Source: Klebsiella pneumoniae (lineage in GTDB: Bacteria > Pseudomonadota > Gammaproteobacteria > Enterobacterales > Enterobacteriaceae). Taken from it: DNA of 64,000 nucleotides. Below the pieces are notes generated by a model that was given only the letters and a program-made list of their open reading frames with translations, made no database searches and was not told the origin of the DNA. Shown here piece after piece: positions 55,640 to 64,000 of the stretch (the stretch's first letter is position 1; every line of letters begins with the position of its first letter). The position numbers were made by a program, and so were the translations under genes. The stretch spans positions 2,400,600-2,464,599 of the forward strand of contig NZ_KN046818.1 of the NCBI RefSeq assembly GCF_000742135.1, read 5' to 3'.

Positions 55640-57262
55640 ATGCATCGTCATTTTCGCCTGCCCGCGCTGGCCGCGCTGTTTCTCGCCGGCGCCTTTTCCG
55701 TCTGGGCCGCCGACACGCCGGTTAAAGGCGGCACCTTAATTTATCTGGAGCAGCAACCGCACACCAATCTCTATCCGCCCGCCGGCGGCTTTTACCCGAA
55801 TGGCGGGATTCTCAATCAGATAACCGACAAGCTCACCTGGCAGAACCCGAAAACGCTGGAGATTGAGCCGTGGATCGCCGAGAGCTGGACCAGCAATGCC
55901 GATAAAACCGAGTACACCTTCCACCTGCGCAAAGGGGTCACTTTCTCAGATGGCACACCGCTGGACGCCGCCGCCGTCGCCAAAAACTTCGATACCTATG
56001 GTCTGGGAGATAAAGCCCATCGTCTGCCCGTCTCGGAGGTCATCAATAACTACCAGCGCAGCGAAGTGATCGACCCGCTGACGGTAAAATTCTACTTCAA
56101 CAAGCCGTCGCCGGGCTTCCTGCAGGGAACCGCCACCATCGGCTCCGGTCTGGTATCTCTCAGCACCCTGCAGCGTAATTTTGAAGAGCTGGGCGATGCC
56201 CGACATATTATCGGCTCCGGCCCCTTCGTCGTGCAGGATGAAAAACCAGGCCGCGAGCTGACGCTGGTGGCGCGCAAGGATTACCAGTGGGGGCCGAAAA
56301 ACATTGCCCAGCAGGGGCCCGCTAACCTCGACGGCATCACCTATATTGTGACGCCGGAAGACAGCGTGCGTATCGGCGCGCTGCTGGCAGGTCAGGCGGG
56401 CTTTATTCGCCAGGTGCAGGCCTACGATGAAAAGCAGGCTACCGATCAGGGATTTAAGATCTACGCTGCCCCTACCCGCGGGGTCAACGACAGCCTGAGC
56501 TTCCGCCCGGATAACCCACTGGTCGCCGACCTGCGGGTGCGTCAGGCCCTGCTCCATGCCACCAACGCCAGGCAGGTGGTGGAGACGCTGTTCTCCGCTA
56601 ACTACCCGCAAGCCACCTCCGTGCTGGCCAGCTCTGCCGCCGGCTATGTCAATCTCAGCGATAAACTCACCTTCGACCAGGCCAAAGCCCGGCAGTTGCT
56701 GGATGACGCCGGCTGGAAGCCCGCCGCCGACGGTATTCGCAGCAAAGACGGTCAGCGGCTGGCGCTGACCGTCTATGAGTCGCTGCCGCAGCCGCAAAAT
56801 AAGGAAGTGCTGCAGCTGATCGCCCAGCAGTGGCGCCAGGTGGGTGTGGCGTTGACGGTCAAAGCCGGGGATGCCGGTAGCCGTACGCTGGATAACCTCG
56901 ACCCGCAGAAAACTCCGCTCACCGTCTCAGAAGTGGGCCGCGCCGACCCGGATGTGGTGAAAAGTATGTTCTTCCCCAACAACCGCGATGCGCTGCTGCA
57001 GAAAGGCGGCTCCAGCGATAAAGTGCAGCGCTTCCGCGATGATAAGCTCAATGACCTGCTGACCGGCATCTCCGCGGCGGTAGAGCCGCAGCAGCGCTTG
57101 CAGTTAACCGGCGACGCCCAGCGCTATCTGATCGATAACGCCTATGTGATCCCTATTTTCGAAGAGCCGCAGGTGTTCGCCGGCGCGCCGTGGGTCAAAG
57201 GCGTCAGCTTCGAGGCCGTCGGTCGTCCGTCGTTCTACGGCGCGTGGCTGGACAAGCACTAA
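55640..57262 (+). CDS. Family 5 ABC transporter solute-binding protein
   Basis: 540 residues. Signal peptide of about 24 residues (cleavage after VWA-A), then the DppA/OppA-type fold: KGGTLIYLEQQPHTN, YTFHLRKGVTFSDGTPLDA, and RQALLHATNA. Family members bind peptides, nickel or other solutes. Together with the following genes it forms the set I recall as the KPN_01854-type system, whose solute is not known. AAGGAATTCACC precedes the ATG. First gene of a six-gene operon. Confidence 0.86.
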   Translation: MHRHFRLPALAALFLAGAFSVWAADTPVKGGTLIYLEQQPHTNLYPPAGGFYPNGGILNQITDKLTWQNPKTLEIEPWIAESWTSNADKTEYTFHLRKGVTFSDGTPLDAAAVAKNFDTYGLGDKAHRLPVSEVINNYQRSEVIDPLTVKFYFNKPSPGFLQGTATIGSGLVSLSTLQRNFEELGDARHIIGSGPFVVQDEKPGRELTLVARKDYQWGPKNIAQQGPANLDGITYIVTPEDSVRIGALLAGQAGFIRQVQAYDEKQATDQGFKIYAAPTRGVNDSLSFRPDNPLVADLRVRQALLHATNARQVVETLFSANYPQATSVLASSAAGYVNLSDKLTFDQAKARQLLDDAGWKPAADGIRSKDGQRLALTVYESLPQPQNKEVLQLIAQQWRQVGVALTVKAGDAGSRTLDNLDPQKTPLTVSEVGRADPDVVKSMFFPNNRDALLQKGGSSDKVQRFRDDKLNDLLTGISAAVEPQQRLQLTGDAQRYLIDNAYVIPIFEEPQVFAGAPWVKGVSFEAVGRPSFYGAWLDKH

Positions 57263-57272
57263 GAGGCCGGTT

Positions 57273-58217
57273 ATGAGCGCTTATCTTCTGCGACGATTCG
57301 GCCAGGGGCTGCTGGTCCTGTGGGCGGCCTTTACCCTCACCTTTTTCCTGCTGCAGGTCCTGCCGGGGGATGCGGTGCTGATCAAGTTTCAGAACCCGGA
57401 CCTCGGCCTGAGCCCGGCGCAAATTGCGGAGATGCGGCTGGCCTACGGCGCCGATAGCCCGCTGTGGCGCCAGTACCTGCACACGCTGCTGGCGATGCTG
57501 CACGGCGACTTCGGCTATTCCCTGCAGGCGGGTCTGGCGGTCAGCAGTCTGATTGCCAGCAACCTGCCGGATACCTTAAGCCTCGCGCTGCCGGCCTTCC
57601 TGCTGGCCGTGGCGCTGGCGTTCGCCCTCGCTTTCGCCTCGCGGCTGCCGGGGCTGCGCTGGCTGAGCAATTTTCTGCAGTCGCTACCGGTGCTGTTTAT
57701 CTCTCTACCTACCTTTTGGTTGGGTATCGCCCTGATCCAGCTTTTCTCGTTTCAGTTGCGCTGGATCCCGGTAATCAACCCCGGCCCACTGGAAGGACTG
57801 ATTTTACCGGTTATCGCCGTCGCACTGCCCATTTCCGCCCCACTGGCGCAGATCCTGATGCGCAGCATGGATCAGGTGGCGGTTCAGCCCTTCGTCGCGG
57901 TCGCCCGCGCCAAGGGCATGAGCGAAACGGGCGTCCTCTGGCGCCATGTGATGGGGAATGCCCTGCTGCCGGCGCTGAATATTGCCGGGCTGCTGCTCGG
58001 CGAACTGATTGCCGGGGCGCTGATCACCGAGACCGTCTTCGGCCGCAGCGGCCTCGGCCAGCTGACCCAGCAGGCGGTCAATAACCAGGATATCGCCGTA
58101 CTACAGGCGGTGGTGATGATCTCCGCCCTCGGTTTCGTCCTGATCAACCTGCTGGTCGACCTGGTCATGCCGCGACTGGATCCCCGACTCCATTTACAGA
58201 CCGGAGGTGCGAAATGA
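57273..58217 (+). CDS. Oligopeptide-type ABC transporter permease (DppB-like)
   Basis: 314 residues, six membrane helices beginning LLRRFGQGLLVLWAAFTLTFFLLQVLPGD, as in DppB/OppB. The cytoplasmic EAA-like loop is around FVAVARAKGMSETGVLWRHVMGNALLPAL. Ten bases after the binding-protein gene and overlapping the next permease by 4 bases. Confidence 0.9.
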   Translation: MSAYLLRRFGQGLLVLWAAFTLTFFLLQVLPGDAVLIKFQNPDLGLSPAQIAEMRLAYGADSPLWRQYLHTLLAMLHGDFGYSLQAGLAVSSLIASNLPDTLSLALPAFLLAVALAFALAFASRLPGLRWLSNFLQSLPVLFISLPTFWLGIALIQLFSFQLRWIPVINPGPLEGLILPVIAVALPISAPLAQILMRSMDQVAVQPFVAVARAKGMSETGVLWRHVMGNALLPALNIAGLLLGELIAGALITETVFGRSGLGQLTQQAVNNQDIAVLQAVVMISALGFVLINLLVDLVMPRLDPRLHLQTGGAK

Positions 58218-59062
58218 GCCTGGTCGACTATACCATCGCGGTTCGCCGCCGCCCGGAGTGGCGTAGAGTGCGCCTGCAGCCTGGCCTGTGGCTGGCGTGG
58301 GCGGTGATGATCGCCGCCCTGTTAATGGCCATTGCCCCACAGTGGTTTACCTCCGCTAACCCGCTGGAGGGGATCCCCGGCGCTCAGCGCCTGGCGCCGC
58401 AGGCGCACTACTGGCTGGGTACCGACCAGCTGGGGCGCGACCTGTGGACGCGGGTGGTTTACGGCGCGGTGCATTCCCTGTCTGCGGCGCTGATCGCCGT
58501 CGCCATCGGCCTGGTGGTGGGTACCGCCCTTGGCACCCTCGCCGGGGCGCTGGCCGGACGCGTGGAATCCACCATCATGCGCCTGGTCGATGTCCTGCTG
58601 GCCATCCCCTCCCTGCTGCTGCAGCTCACGGTGATTATTCTGCTGGGTTTCGGCACGGTGAATGCGGCGGTGGCGGTTGGCGTCGCGGCTATCGCCAGCT
58701 TCGCGCGCCTGGCGCGAGCAGAAGTGGTGCGCGTGCGCCACAGCGATTACGTCGAGGCGGCCCGGGGCAGCGGCGGCACCTTTTTCGCCGTCTTCTGGCG
58801 CCATATTCTGCCCAACTCGCTCACTGCGGTGCTTGCTTTCGCGACGCTGCAGTTCGGACAGGCGATGTTGGCCCTGGCCACCCTCAGTTTCCTCGGCTAC
58901 GGCACCCCGCCGCCGGTCCCGGAGTGGGGACTACTGATCGCCGAAGGTCGCAATTACCTGTCAACCGCCTGGTGGCTGACCACCTTCCCCGGCCTCGCCG
59001 TGGTCGCCGTGGTCCTTGCCGCCAATCGTCTTAGCCGCCAGTGGAGTGGAGCACGCCCATGA
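58214..59062 (+). CDS. Oligopeptide-type ABC transporter permease (DppC-like)
   Basis: 282 residues with a long N-terminal cytoplasmic segment, then LGTDQLGRDLWTRVVYGA, the DppC-type signature, and the loop YVEAARGSGGTFFAVFWRHILPN. Pairs with the preceding permease. Overlaps the ATPase gene by 4 bases (ATGA). Confidence 0.9.
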   Translation: MSLVDYTIAVRRRPEWRRVRLQPGLWLAWAVMIAALLMAIAPQWFTSANPLEGIPGAQRLAPQAHYWLGTDQLGRDLWTRVVYGAVHSLSAALIAVAIGLVVGTALGTLAGALAGRVESTIMRLVDVLLAIPSLLLQLTVIILLGFGTVNAAVAVGVAAIASFARLARAEVVRVRHSDYVEAARGSGGTFFAVFWRHILPNSLTAVLAFATLQFGQAMLALATLSFLGYGTPPPVPEWGLLIAEGRNYLSTAWWLTTFPGLAVVAVVLAANRLSRQWSGARP

Positions 59063-60675
59063 CCGTTTTGTCCGTTGAAGATCTACGCATCAGCTACCGC
59101 TCGCGGGGCGAATGGCGCGAGGTGGTGCACAACATCAGCTTTTCCATCCAGCGCGGCGAAATGCTGGCCTTCGTCGGAGAATCCGGCTCGGGGAAAACCA
59201 CCACCGCGCAGGCCATTATCGGCCTGCTGGCGGATAATGCCCGCCGGGATGCCGGGCGGATTGTCCTCAATGGCGAAGTGATTAGCGACTGGTCGGATAA
59301 ACGCCTGAACCGCCTGCGCGGAGTGAGCATCAGCTTGGTCCCGCAGGATCCCGGTAATTCGCTCAACCCGGTAAAAACCATTGGTCAGCAGGTGGAAGAG
59401 ATCCTCCGGCTGCATCAGTCCCTCTCCGCCGCTGAGCGCCGACAGCAGGTTCTTAACCTGCTCGCTAAAGTCGGTCTCAGCCACCCGGAACAGCGTTTTG
59501 ACCAGTATCCGCATCAGCTGTCTGGCGGGATGAAACAGCGGGTGCTGATAGCCATCGCCATTGCCCTGCAGCCGGATCTGATTATTGCCGACGAGCCCAC
59601 CAGCGCCCTCGACGTCACGGTGCAGAAGCGCATTCTCGACCTGCTCGATATCCTGCGTCGCGAGTCGGGTACCGCCGTGCTGTTTGTCACCCACGATCTG
59701 GCGCTGGCCGCCGAACGCGCCGACCGGATCATGGTGTTTCGCCAGGGAGAGATTCAGGAACAAGGCGCCACCGAGACGATTGTCCAGCGTCCACAGCATC
59801 CTTACACCCGCCAGCTGCTCCACGACCTGCAGGATGCGCCGTTGGGGCTAACGGCGGCGCGTCACCGGCCGCTGGCCACGCCGGCCATTCGCGTGGAGGG
59901 GATCAGCAAACGCTTCTCGCTGGGCAAACAGGCGCTGCAGGCGCTCGACAGCGTCAGCTTTGAGGTCAGACGCGGCAGCACCCATGCGCTGGTGGGCGAA
60001 TCCGGCTCCGGGAAAACCACCCTGGCGCGGATCCTGCTGGGCTTTGAGCGCGCCGACGCCGGACAGGTCACCATCGACGGTATCGACGCCGGGCATCTCA
60101 GCCGCGAGGCACAGCGTCAGCTGCGGCGCAAGATCCAGTTTGTCTACCAGAACCCCTTCGCTTCGCTCGACCAGCGCCAGACGCTGTTTGCGATTATCGA
60201 AGAGCCGTTAAAAAACTTTGAGCGCCTCAGCGCGGCGACGCGTCGCCAGCGTGTGGAGAGCGTTGCCGCCCGGGTGGCCCTGGCCCCCGAGCTGCTGTCG
60301 CGTACGCCGCGGGAGCTTTCCGGCGGCCAGCGGCAGCGGGTGGCGATTGCCCGGGCGCTGATCCTCGAGCCGGCGATACTGGTCCTTGACGAAGCGACTT
60401 CGGCGCTCGACGTCACCGTGCAGGCGCAGATCCTCGCCCTGCTGCAGCAGCTACAGCAGCAGTTGGATCTGAGCTACCTGTTCATTACCCACGATCTGGC
60501 GACGGTCAGGCGGATCGCCGACAGCGTCACGGTTCTGCGCGCCGGCCAGGTGGTGGAGCATGGCGACGTAAACCGCCTGTTCGCCGCCCCGCAGCAGGCC
60601 TACACCCGCGAACTGATCGCCGCCATTCCCCAGGTTTCCTCCCGCTTAGCACAGGCCCACACGGAGAACGCATAA
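59059..60675 (+). CDS. Duplicated ABC ATPase (DppD-DppF-type fusion)
   Basis: 538 residues holding two complete nucleotide-binding domains, each with GESGSGKTT, the first with LSGGMKQR and IIADEPTSALD, the second with LSGGQRQR and LVLDEATSALD. Such fusions replace separate DppD and DppF subunits. The ATG at 59059 overlaps the permease stop and is preferred to upstream in-frame codons. The stop overlaps the LLM start by one base. Confidence 0.92.
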   Translation: MTVLSVEDLRISYRSRGEWREVVHNISFSIQRGEMLAFVGESGSGKTTTAQAIIGLLADNARRDAGRIVLNGEVISDWSDKRLNRLRGVSISLVPQDPGNSLNPVKTIGQQVEEILRLHQSLSAAERRQQVLNLLAKVGLSHPEQRFDQYPHQLSGGMKQRVLIAIAIALQPDLIIADEPTSALDVTVQKRILDLLDILRRESGTAVLFVTHDLALAAERADRIMVFRQGEIQEQGATETIVQRPQHPYTRQLLHDLQDAPLGLTAARHRPLATPAIRVEGISKRFSLGKQALQALDSVSFEVRRGSTHALVGESGSGKTTLARILLGFERADAGQVTIDGIDAGHLSREAQRQLRRKIQFVYQNPFASLDQRQTLFAIIEEPLKNFERLSAATRRQRVESVAARVALAPELLSRTPRELSGGQRQRVAIARALILEPAILVLDEATSALDVTVQAQILALLQQLQQQLDLSYLFITHDLATVRRIADSVTVLRAGQVVEHGDVNRLFAAPQQAYTRELIAAIPQVSSRLAQAHTENA

Positions 60676-61787
60676 TGCCAAAACGCCTCGGTTTTTTTAC
60701 CCGTCTGCTCGATCAGGGCTCCGCGCAAACGCGCTACCGGCTGGCGGCCGAACAGATCCGCCACGCGGAGCGTTTGGGCTTCGACAGCGCATGGATTGCC
60801 CAGCACCATTTTCATGAACAGGAAGGCGGCCTGCCATCGCCGCTGGTGTTTCTCGCCCACGTGGCGGCACAGACCGACCGGATCCGTCTCGGCACGGCGA
60901 TTATCACTCTGCCGATGGAAAATCCGCTGCGCGTCGCCGAAGACGCGGCGGTACTGGATTTACTCACCGACGGACGTCTGGAGGTGGGTTTTGGCTCCGG
61001 CGGCACGCCAACCTCGTTTCTGCCCTTCGGCCTGACCAGCGAGCAGCGCGGGGCGGCGTTTGCCGACCATCTGCACCTGATCCATAGCGCCTGGCGCGGC
61101 GACACGCTGAGCCACCCGGACAACCGTCTCTATCCGCCGGCGCCGCAGTTGGCGGAGCGTATCTGGATCGCCACCTTCTCTGCGGAGGGCGCCATCCGCG
61201 CCGGTCAGGCGGGACACGGGTTGATGCTGTCCCGCACCCAGCCACGGCCACCCGGCGAGCCACGTCTGCCGCTGGACGCCATTCAGAACCCGATCATTGA
61301 CGCCTACCTGGCGGCGCTGCCGGACGGCGTTGCGCCGCGGATCCTCGCCTCGCGCACCGCCTTCGTCGCCGACAGTCACGCCCACGCCCTGCAGGTCGCC
61401 GAGCCCGGTCTGCGCAAGCAGGCGACTCAGCACCGGGCGGCGGGTCATACGATAGAAGGTGACAGTGTCACCGACTATCTGCAACAGCTGGATGCCCACG
61501 TTGGCGATCCTGAGCATGTTATTGCCTCCCTGGCGCAGGACAGCGTGCTGGCCCGCGCCACCGATATTTCGTTTCAGGTGCACTCGGTCGAGCCTTCGCA
61601 CCGGGATACGCTGCGTTCCATTGAGCTGATCGCCCAGCATATTGCCCCCCCACATCAGATAAGGAGTCCCCATGACGCTAAGTCAGGATATTCTGGCCGA
61701 ACTGGCGGAGATTACCCCCGGTTCCCCGCTTTATCAGGCGCGCGCCGTCCGCGATGCCGCCACCCGTCACGCCCAGGGAAGTTATGA
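60675..61787 (+). CDS. LLM-class flavin-dependent monooxygenase, probably frameshifted at its 3' end
   Basis: A luciferase-like FMN enzyme: GFFTRLLDQG, AEQIRHAERLGFDSAWIAQHHF, RLGTAIITLPMENPLRVAEDAAVLD and GRLEVGFGSGG are family segments. I recall this group as the KPN_01858 family. As read it has 370 residues, but the last 46 run 116 bases into the next gene in another frame and look like non-protein. A run of seven C at 61645-61651 lies just before; with six C the frame would end ...IAPHIR at a TAA immediately before the next gene's ribosome site, giving about 328 residues. So the gene is either frameshifted here or misread. Start is coupled to the ATPase stop. Confidence 0.8.
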   Translation: MPKRLGFFTRLLDQGSAQTRYRLAAEQIRHAERLGFDSAWIAQHHFHEQEGGLPSPLVFLAHVAAQTDRIRLGTAIITLPMENPLRVAEDAAVLDLLTDGRLEVGFGSGGTPTSFLPFGLTSEQRGAAFADHLHLIHSAWRGDTLSHPDNRLYPPAPQLAERIWIATFSAEGAIRAGQAGHGLMLSRTQPRPPGEPRLPLDAIQNPIIDAYLAALPDGVAPRILASRTAFVADSHAHALQVAEPGLRKQATQHRAAGHTIEGDSVTDYLQQLDAHVGDPEHVIASLAQDSVLARATDISFQVHSVEPSHRDTLRSIELIAQHIAPPHQIRSPHDAKSGYSGRTGGDYPRFPALSGARRPRCRHPSRPGKL

Positions 61788-62763
61788 AGTGCTGTTCCGC
61801 CAGCAGGACGCTGACTTTCCTCTTGATGAACGCTTCGCGGTGGCCGCGAAGGTGGCGAAACTGCACCAGGCGGACGCGCTGGCGGCGCACTATGCCGGTT
61901 TCGGCCTCGCCGATCCGACCACCGATCGTCTGGTCCCGGCGCTGGCCTTTGCCCGCCTGCTCACCTTCACCCCCGTTGAAGCCACTCCCGGCGCGCTGCA
62001 CACCTTAACCAGCGCGGGCTGGAGCCTGCGGGGCATCGTCACCCTGGCGCAGCTGGTAGCCTTTGTCAGCTTCCAGAGCCGACTGCTGCTGGGCCTGCGG
62101 GCGCTCAACCATAAGCCCATCGTCAGCGCAGATACGCCGCTGGTCGCCGGATACTGGCATACCACCCCGTACGCGCAGAGCGGCAAAGCGGCCCCGGTTC
62201 GCTTCACCCGCGACGAGCTGCACTGGGAACCCTGGCTGGCCGATAAACCGCTGGCGGAATTCAACGCTGAAGAACAGGCGATTCTGGCCAAATATGGCCA
62301 TAGCGACTCCCCCTACTTTCGCCTGCTGGCGCGCAACCAGCCGGTGCTGGAGCAGCGGACCCTGACCGATAAGGGCATTTTCTATACCGCGGGAGGATTG
62401 CCGCGCGCCGAACGCGAGCTGGCCGCCACGGTCGCCAGTAAAATCAACGGCTGTATTTACTGCGCCTCGGTGCATGCCCGCAAAGCGGCGCAGCTGGCGA
62501 AGGACGAGACCGCCGTCGACACGCTGCTGGCGGTGACGCCCGGAGAGGATCTGCGCGACGGGCAATCGCCGCGCTGGCAGGCGGAAATCGACGCCGCCGC
62601 CGCGCTATCGGTGACGCCACCCGCGTTAAACGCCAATCATCTGGCGGCGCTTGATGAGCAGGGCTTAGATACTCTGGCCCAGCTGGATCTGCTGCAGTCC
62701 GCGGCCTTTTTCGCCTGGGCCAACCGCCTGATGCTGACCCTGGGCGACCCCTGGCGTGAGTAG
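61672..62763 (+). CDS. CMD/AhpD-like protein, peroxidase-related
   Basis: 363 residues in two carboxymuconolactone-decarboxylase-like halves. The second carries the AhpD redox motif CIYCASVH (CxxCxxxH) in SKINGCIYCASVHARKAA. Proteins of this kind occur with LLM enzymes and peptide-type ABC transporters (Avi_7169/Avi_7170-type families). GGAG lies 6 bases ahead of the ATG. Last gene of the operon; may reduce a hydroperoxide formed in the pathway, which is inference. Confidence 0.82.
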   Translation: MTLSQDILAELAEITPGSPLYQARAVRDAATRHAQGSYEVLFRQQDADFPLDERFAVAAKVAKLHQADALAAHYAGFGLADPTTDRLVPALAFARLLTFTPVEATPGALHTLTSAGWSLRGIVTLAQLVAFVSFQSRLLLGLRALNHKPIVSADTPLVAGYWHTTPYAQSGKAAPVRFTRDELHWEPWLADKPLAEFNAEEQAILAKYGHSDSPYFRLLARNQPVLEQRTLTDKGIFYTAGGLPRAERELAATVASKINGCIYCASVHARKAAQLAKDETAVDTLLAVTPGEDLRDGQSPRWQAEIDAAAALSVTPPALNANHLAALDEQGLDTLAQLDLLQSAAFFAWANRLMLTLGDPWRE

Positions 62764-62769
62764 GCGTCG

Positions 62770-63924
62770 TTAGTAAGCTTGTCGCCGCTGATGACAGCCA
62801 TAGATGAGCAAGGCGCTCATCGCCAGAAACGACAGCGCGGCGGCGGGGAGCGCCACGCTGTTCCAGCCAAAGCCCTGAGCGATCATCATTCCGCCGCAGA
62901 AGGCGCCGATGGCGCTGCCGAGGTTAAAGGCGATCTGTCCCCCGGCCGCCCCCAGCATCTCGCCGCCTTTGGCGTTCTGCAGCAGCAGGATCTGCAGCGG
63001 CGCTGACAGGGCGAATAGTCCCGCGCAGCAGAGAAACGCCAGCGCCAGCGAAGCGACTTTCTGTTCACCGAAGGCAAAGATCAGCAGCAGCGTCACGGCT
63101 ATGACCCCGTCGGTCATGGCCGCAATGCGCAGCGGGCTGTAGCGCCCGGAAATTTTGCCGCTGAACAGATTGCCGACCACCATTCCTAGCCCCGCCAGCA
63201 TCATAATCAGCATCATCTTGCTTTCAGCAAAGCCGGATACATTGAGCATAAAGGGCTTGATATAGCTGAACCAGGCAAACACGCCGGCGTTACCGAACAT
63301 GGTGGCGGCGAAAATCAGCCACGGCGCCGGGGAGGCCAGAAAACGGAACTGCTCGCGCAGCCGCGTGCTGGCCCGGTCATAAAGCGTGGGCACCCAGCAG
63401 AAGATTGCCAGAAATACCGCCACGTTAAATACCGCGATAAGCGCAAAGGTATAGCGCCAGCTGAAGTGATGCCCAAGCCAGGTGCCACCCGGGACGCCCA
63501 CCAGGTTAGCGATCGTCATGCCGCCAATCATCCCCGCCACCGCGGCGGTCACCTTCCCCGGCGGCGCGATTTTCGACAGGATAATCGCGCCGACGCCAAA
63601 AAACGCCCCGTGGGGAAACCCGGAAACCAGCCGGCCAAGCGCCAGCATGGCGTAGCTACTGGAGAAGGTAAACAGGGTATTGCCGAGAATACACAGGCCA
63701 GCCAGGAACAGCATCACCGATTTCAGGGAAAACCGGCTGGAGAGCAGCGCCATGATCGGCGCGCCGATCACCACGCCGAAGGCATACCAGGCAATCATAT
63801 TGCCGGCGGCGGGAATGGATATTCCGACATCGTGCGCCATATCCGGCAGCACGCCCATAATGCCAAACTCCGCCATGCCAAGTCCAAAGGTGCCCAGCGC
63901 CAGTGAAAAGATTGTTTTTTTCAT
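62770..63924 (-). CDS. araJ: MFS transporter AraJ
   Basis: 384 residues, twelve membrane helices. The N-terminus (LALGTFGLGMAEFGIMGVLP) and long stretches such as GRLVSGFPHGAFFGVGAI, SPAPWLIFAATMFGNAGVF and PLQILLLQNAKGGE correspond closely to E. coli AraJ, an arabinose-inducible efflux-type carrier of unknown substrate. Convergent with the CMD gene, 6 bases apart. The 76 bases beyond its start hold no recognised feature. Confidence 0.9.
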   Translation of the reverse strand: MKKTIFSLALGTFGLGMAEFGIMGVLPDMAHDVGISIPAAGNMIAWYAFGVVIGAPIMALLSSRFSLKSVMLFLAGLCILGNTLFTFSSSYAMLALGRLVSGFPHGAFFGVGAIILSKIAPPGKVTAAVAGMIGGMTIANLVGVPGGTWLGHHFSWRYTFALIAVFNVAVFLAIFCWVPTLYDRASTRLREQFRFLASPAPWLIFAATMFGNAGVFAWFSYIKPFMLNVSGFAESKMMLIMMLAGLGMVVGNLFSGKISGRYSPLRIAAMTDGVIAVTLLLIFAFGEQKVASLALAFLCCAGLFALSAPLQILLLQNAKGGEMLGAAGGQIAFNLGSAIGAFCGGMMIAQGFGWNSVALPAAALSFLAMSALLIYGCHQRRQAY

Positions 63925-64000
63925 ACATCTTATAGGGGTATTGAGAGCCGGCCGGCATTATTTACCATCCCGCCCCGACACACCAGCTAAAAACGCCCGA

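Overview
The window reads as chromosomal DNA of the Klebsiella pneumoniae complex. Gene content and order fit this: a complete pqqABCDEF operon, a bestrophin channel matching my memory of KpBest, the sra-maeA-adhP neighbourhood, osmC, araJ, a ydeP-type oxidoreductase, and an ABC/luciferase-like/CMD operon of the kind named after K. pneumoniae KPN_018xx loci. Base composition is high GC with short intergenic gaps. I see no rRNA, tRNA, CRISPR array, prophage or intact insertion sequence. Species assignment rests on recognition only; no database search was run.

Layout. 0-2.5 kb: tenA-like 3' end plus a pyrimidine (thiamine precursor) ABC transporter. 2.8-6.8 kb: dat-ddc for 1,3-diaminopropane synthesis, then a LysR regulator. 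6.9-7.58 kb: a 155-bp-period tandem array of paired REP (BIME-type) units. 7.6-12 kb (minus): two-component system, DipZ-like redox protein, exported epoxide-hydrolase-like protein. 12.1-17.9 kb: a membrane-dipeptidase remnant, then pqqABCDEF. 17.8-22.8 kb: glutamine amidotransferase, a second PBP2, paired DUF606 transporters with a divergent LysR. 23-24.5 kb: katG broken by a large internal deletion. 24.5-33.6 kb: ZapE-like ATPase, MgtC-like protein with a long leader, MFS transporter, orphan PTS IIA, LysR, YdeP-type molybdoenzyme, bestrophin. 33.8-45.3 kb: cation exporter, then a dense run of stress-type genes (OsmC, YdeI, two SDRs, a trehalose-synthase-like GH13, DUF892 ferritin-like, KGG-repeat protein, YmjA and several tiny proteins). 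45.4-55.5 kb: LysR/MBL pair, sra, maeA, an ABC-F ATPase preceded by a leader peptide and alternative stem-loops, a MarR-GNAT fusion with a palindromic operator, an exported pyrophosphatase, adhP. 55.6-62.8 kb: an oligopeptide-type ABC transporter operon ending in an LLM flavoprotein and a CMD/AhpD-like protein. 62.8-63.9 kb: araJ.

The points I judge most worth following up are the ABC-F leader/attenuator (50.5-50.73 kb), the candidate leader peptide ahead of the mgtC-like gene (26.6-26.7 kb), the katG deletion, a 7-C tract that appears to throw the LLM gene out of frame into its neighbour, and the 155-bp BIME array.
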